DNA from: Isoetes taiwanensis
Taxonomy: Eukaryota; Streptophyta; Lycopodiopsida; Isoetales; Isoetaceae
Assembly (NCBI GenBank): GCA_021234155.1
Contig: JAJEKV010000017.1
Coordinates: forward strand, 1,968,820-2,032,819
Length of the DNA: 64,000 bases
Reading direction: 5' to 3'
Shown here: positions 59,723-64,000 of the stretch, piece after piece
How the letters are laid out: each line of letters starts with the position of its first letter
Numbering within the stretch: the first letter of the stretch is position 1
Translations under genes and position numbers: made by a program
The notes under the pieces: generated by a model
What the model was told of the DNA's origin: nothing
Seen by the model: only the letters and a program-made list of their open reading frames with translations
Databases searched by the model: none

Positions 59723-60299
59723 GATCTATTGCAGAGGATTATGAGGGTGGATGAGTGTAGCGATGACGTGCGGCCTTCTACTTTGACCTCAACAAGCCTT
59801 ATTGATGTGGAGTTGGAGCCTCATGTGGAGAAGTGCTTCGCTTGACCCTACACGTAGACATGTTGGAGAGTATAGATGCTAGCCTTCATAACATAAGGGA
59901 TACATTAAGTAGCAACCCTCACATCATTCGTGGAAGTTTATTTCCTTCTTCGAGAGCTCACCCAAAAGTTAGAGAATTTGAAGTCCTCTCTTTGCTCAAA
60001 GAGGTGTTGCACCTTGCATGCCAACAACAAAGGACTTCAATGGGAGCACCATAGCTAGGCCAATTCCTTTCATAGAATGCCATAAGAGGAAGAAGAAAGT
60101 GGTGGGGATACCGTGGTTTGCACGCGGAATGTGCACGACACCTTGAAGAGTAAATTTTTCTTAATGCTTGACTTGTGGATCTTCTATTTTATGAGATACC
60201 TTACTTGGAGTTTGCTTTAATCCTTCACTTGTGGATGTTCTACAATAAACTTCTACTATTATACTTGGATTTTGCTTAGTCCACTTAACCACTAAACTA
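59723..60299. other. 3' flank of the MULE relic
   Basis: Contains a short plus-strand frame (59833-60054) that may be a decayed C-terminal tail of the transposase. No other feature is seen. Confidence 0.4.
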
Positions 60300-60390
60300 G
60301 GCTGTCCGTGTTAACCATTGGAGATGTCCAGGTTAACCACCTTGGTTACACATTTTTACCACTAGACTTAGATGTCTAAGCACTCCCTCA
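60300..60390 (-). repeat. Inverted, diverged unit(s) of the downstream 26-bp minisatellite
   Basis: On the minus strand this reads GACATCTAAGTCTAGTGGTA, then GTGGTTAACCTGGACATC: both main unit types of the array at 60552-61369, in opposite orientation. The array may have grown from an inverted pair. Confidence 0.65.
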
Positions 60391-60551
60391 AATAAGAAGA
60401 AACCAAGTGTAAATTTGAAAAAAACAATACATTATGAGAAACCTTAGACCATTAGACTATGAAAAAACAACGAGTCAATCTGAACCATAGGACTTCACCC
60501 GAACAACTCTCTGTATTCCTCTCGAGCTCGACTCACGGTTTCTAGTGTGAA

Positions 60552-61369
60552 GTCCTAGACATGTAAGTCTAGTGGTAAACCTAGACATGTAAGTCTAGTG
60601 GTAAACCTAGACATGCAACTCTAGTGGTAAACCTCGACATCCATGTAAAGTGGTTAACCTAGACATGCAACTCTAGTGGTAAACCTGGACATGTAAGTCT
60701 AGTGCTAAACCTGGACATGTAAGTGTAGTGGTAAACCTAGACATGTAAGTCTAGTGGTAAACCTAGACATGCAACTCTAGTGGTAAACCTGGACATCAAT
60801 GTGAAGTGGTTAACCTAGACATGTAACTCTAGTGGTAAACCTGGACATGCAACTCTAGTGCTAAACCTGGACATGTAAGTGTAGTGGTAAACCTAGACAT
60901 GTGAGTGACATGTAAGTCTAGTGGTAAACCTAGACATGCAACTCTAGTGGTAAACATGGACATCCATGTAAAGTGGTTAACCTAGACATGCAACTCTAGT
61001 GGTAAACGTGGACATGTAAGTCTAGTGGTAAACCTAGACATGTAAGTCTAGTGGTAAACCTAGACATGCAACTCTAGTGGTAAACCTGGACATCCATGTA
61101 AAGTGGTTAACCTAGACATGCAACTCTAGTGGTAAACCTGGACATGCAACTCTAGTGGTAAACCTAGACATGTAAGTCTAGTGGTAAACCTAGACATGCA
61201 ACTCTAGTGGTAAACCTGGACATCCATGTAAAGTGGTTAACCTAGACATGCAACTCTAGTGGTAAACCTAGACATGTAAGTCTAGTGGTAAACCTAGACA
61301 TGCAACTCTAGTGGTAAACCTGGACATCCATGTAAAGTGGTTAACCTAGACAAGTAAGTCTAGTGGTCT
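60552..61369 (+). repeat. 26-bp minisatellite with higher-order organisation, about 31 units
   Basis: Three unit types recur: GACATGTAAGTCTAGTGGTA-AACCTA, GACATGCAACTCTAGTGGTA-AACCTG and GACATCCATGTAAAGTGGTT-AACCTA, each 26 bp. They follow a repeated order (TAAG-type, GCAAC-type, CCATGTAAAG-type, GCAAC-type), giving a higher-order period of 4-5 units. One unit is interrupted near 60900. There is no coding signal. Confidence 0.95.
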
Positions 61370-61610
61370 AGTGTTTACAAGATATATTTACATGATGTTT
61401 AGAAATATATACTTGATATGTGCACATGATGTTTACTTTATGTTTACAGGATATGTTTACTTTATGTTTACAAGATATGTTTACATGATGTGTAGAACTA
61501 TACTTTATTATCTTACTTATTATAATTTTACATGATGTGTAGAACTTAATATGTTTACATTATGTTTGGAATTTTATGTTTACATGATATGTTTGCACGA
61601 TATGTTCAAA
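61370..61610 (+). repeat. AT-rich degenerate repeat
   Basis: Recurrent GTTTACAAGATATGTTTACA-like and TACATGATGTGTAGAAC-like words follow the minisatellite. It appears to be a second, more decayed tandem array with no coding content. Confidence 0.65.
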
Positions 61611-61984
61611 TCAAGCCAAAAGGACATCAGCTTTTCATATAAAAGGCACCGAAACCGATACAAATACAAAGGCACCCTGGCACGATACAAAGGCCTGATA
61701 CAAACTTTCTATCAAGAACGTAAAACCGTATTTTCGGATAATCTGTTTTTAGAGCGAAATTTTCGATTATTGTTCTCATTCAACCTTGTCTTTGGAGCTG
61801 GAGTCTTCCTTGGCGTTTGACTGTCACTATAGCCCGTGCGGTTTACCTAGCATAAAGGAAAAGGACTTCCCCGCAATTGGCCATCAATAAATGGTAAACC
61901 ATTTTTTGGTTACCGAAAGGAGAGCGGAATGCAAGGTCAATTTGGACCCCATAAACAATTGTTAACAAAACAATATATGACTTT

Positions 61985-64000
61985 TTACTTGCCTTCTCGA
62001 TAGGGTTCCTCGGCCTTCTTCAAAATGAAATCCTGGAGAAAATACTTGGCATACAATATAGTGTAGATGCCACAATCAGATCCATTGTCTTCTTTGGAGA
62101 CATAGCACACGAAGAAGAGGACATCTGCACCAAAGTGCCATTTAAGCGGACCATGACTCGTGAACTTTCTTGAGAACACTAAAGCAAATCAAAAGAATTT
62201 CAGATTGTGATGACTAAACCAATACACAAATGGAATAACACAAATGACCCGACTTGATGGCAAAGATTTTCAAGGTTGAATGGTAGCCACTAACACACGT
62301 CAAAGTGGAGCAACGAGGGTGTGTTCGTCCCAAGAGCTTTGCAGATCTCGACATCATGGCAGAATACATACAAACTCCAATGGCCACTACCGTGTGCAAA
62401 AATCAGTGCTTGAGGGTAAAAGAAAACACACTAATGGGAAATAGAAATGGTCAACTTACCTTGACATACCCAAATACCAAAATATTTCTTCTATTAGATC
62501 TTAAATCCTTCATTTGAATCTCGCTCTTCTTCTTACCTTCAATGGAGCTGGTGGGGAGTGGGAGGCGACTTCTCGAAGAGGTGATCATGTTTGCGAGATA
62601 CTGAGACCCATCAAACTAGGATGTATCCAAAGAATGATGCTTCCTCTGATCAATGGGAATTGCATGGGATAGAATCCTGTTTTGAATGCATGAAAGCAAA
62701 TAAATCTGAATGCATATGAAATCTGAAAGCATATGAAATCTGAATGCCTATAAATCTGAAATGCATGAAATAAATCTGACTTACATTAAATATGCCCCAA
62801 CAGATTCCTCGTTCACCCATGATTTAAACATCTTTTCGGGATCGTCCCGTGTGCTGTCCGGCTCAAAGCACTCTCCTTTTGGTGCAGCTTCTATCATGAA
62901 TTCACCTCTCTTGACAGAACCCCAAACCCATATTGGGCTCTTGGCGTGAATGGGCCATTGGCAGTTGTATGAAAGCACAATTTTCTTCCCGGATTTAGGC
63001 CTCCCAGTCCCAGCCATGGTAAACAGGTCCTCTATCTGTTGTAAGGTGTGGAAATCAAGCTTATAGTCTGGACCTAGGCTCAGCATTGGTCTCATGGGGC
63101 GGACCCTCTCATTGGTTTTGATGGTGTAATCATATCGCATCTTCTATTACAAAGATGGGGCAGCGAGAGAGAGAAGGAAAAGGGGAATGCTGATTCTCAT
63201 GGCTAGTTGAAGGACACGGACTTACCCGGCTGCCCGAGGGCTCTGCACGATGGTGGCTCCTCCGGCACAAAACAGATCTGGAGGATTTCTTCATTTAGAT
63301 CTGCCATGACACGGTTAACTTGGGAATTCCACTCGGATTCTCTTGTCTGCTTGTCGTCGACAGCCAAGGGATTCCACTCTTGCTCTTCAACACCCTCCAA
63401 GCCATAAACAGTTGCTATAGTCTTCGTATATCTGGCAATTCTAGCCTCCCTGTCTTTTTCCCACTCAGCATTCCTCCTGGCAACATACTCTTCAAAGATA
63501 TTTCTTGGTCACCTCCTTATCTCCTATCAACCCCTTCATTTCCCTAACCCGTTCCCAACCAATCTTCATTGCATGGTCTTGGCACCTTCTCAAATATCTT
63601 CTCTGATTTCTCAAGTACCTGTACTCGGGGTCCATTCTGTAGGAAATATGATATCCCGAAAGGTCGCGGTTTGTCCTTCTCTTACTTTTGTTTGTTGTTG
63701 CACAGCGTCTACCAATTTGGTGCTCCTTCCACAACAACTGCAAGGTTATGCACATTGCTCATATGTGCCTGCAACCTCAACCTTTTTTCAGTGTCCCATA
63801 CACACCCGGGGACTAAGCAGCAATGCCTCTTTTTCTTGAGGGAGTAGTAGTATGCTTGCTTCATGTGATGCTCCTCTATTTCAGAGTCGTCATCACTGAA
63901 AGCTGCTTCAACCTCAGGAGGTAAACGCTCCCCTGTGCCTTCTTCCCCTTCTTCTGCCTGTGCTTTCTTGGCAGATCCCTTCTTTGCCCCCTTGGCAGAT
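61985..64000 (-). pseudogene. C2H2 zinc finger plus Ulp1-like (C48) peptidase gene, decayed, runs off the edge
   Basis: Minus-strand gene-like region. From the right edge: acidic/Lys-rich AKKGSAKKAQAEEGEEG, then one C2H2 finger, CLVPGCVWDTEKRLRLQAH-MSNVH (C-x4-C-x12-H-x4-H, about 63755-63830). A basic YRYLRNQRRYLRRCQDHAMK block follows, then a helical EYVARRNAEWEKDREARIAR stretch, then 62781-63140 (YNCQWPIHAKSPIWVWGS). Last is a Ulp1-like region: GSGHWSLYVFCHD (His), LLHFD (Asp), EDNGSDCGIYTILYAKY (Cys). These fit the His-Asp-Cys order of SUMO-protease-like C48 peptidases, with the usual Gln replaced by Glu. Plausible GT..AG introns occur (exon 62430-62299). In-frame TAG at 62616-62618 and frameshifts near 63510 and 63750 show decay. 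It is probably transposon-derived. Confidence 0.6.
62686..62782 (-). repeat. Short tandem repeat in an intron-like segment
   Basis: Degenerate units of about 17-20 bp built from AAATCTGAATGCATATG lie just before the GTAAGT donor-like site that ends the 62781-63140 coding block. Confidence 0.7.

Noticed and set aside
60552-61369. Regularly spaced repeats suggestive of a CRISPR array
   Set aside because: Units are directly contiguous with no unique spacers, and the genome is eukaryotic; it is a minisatellite.

Overview
This looks like nuclear DNA from a land plant. Introns follow GT-AG rules, the confident genes have plant-type exon structure, the CK2 beta promoter side carries plant telo-box motifs (AAACCCTA), and most of the window is decayed transposable elements. 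A non-flowering plant with a large genome (fern, lycophyte or similar) is my inference. It rests on an animal-type exostosin (GT47) relic and on an HGKG/SDGA-type protein that I associate with animals and early-diverging plants; a species call is not possible from the sequence alone.

Two host genes look intact. On the minus strand, 11495-13542 holds a complete five-exon gene for the casein kinase 2 regulatory (beta) subunit, and every splice junction keeps frame (289 codons plus stop). On the plus strand, 48201-49284 holds a small four-exon gene whose 64-residue product resembles ASDURF/prefoldin-like beta subunits. The other protein-like stretches are broken: an exostosin copy (45782-47156), an FCP1/SCP-type phosphatase copy (about 42135-42770), an HGKG-type transposon-derived gene (43548-44875), and a C2H2 plus Ulp1-like gene at the right edge (61985-64000).

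Mobile DNA, left to right: Ty3-type gag remnant (784-1476); PIF/Harbinger transposase relic (about 2300-3102); a 240-bp direct duplication and a 450-bp inverted-repeat element (6139-7388) beside a Myb/SANT-like ORF; a non-LTR retrotransposon (LINE) copy (15262-17276); a poly(A)-tailed LINE (17941-19067); a nested cluster of three more LINE copies (21107-23860); two LTRs, each followed by an initiator-Met-tRNA primer-binding site, in tandem (23861-27880), with a gag-like internal region but no visible pol (27868-31540); GT-rich minisatellite (33230-33990); a plus-strand LINE 3' fragment (50864-51586); a MULE transposase with SWIM finger (57976-59722); and a 26-bp minisatellite (60552-61369).

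The most interesting signal is the LINE family. At least three copies share a 3'-terminal compound hairpin with compensatory base changes. The same 3' end is followed by different short TTC-containing tandem repeats in each copy. One copy appears to have inserted into the repeat tail of another. The terminal 37-40 nt of the same LINE sits just downstream of the exostosin pseudogene in the same orientation, as expected for a LINE-mobilised chimeric retrocopy. A second notable signal is a pair of 83-nt hairpin-bearing repeats in the LTR-element internal region. All calls were made by reading and hand translation; no database search was run.
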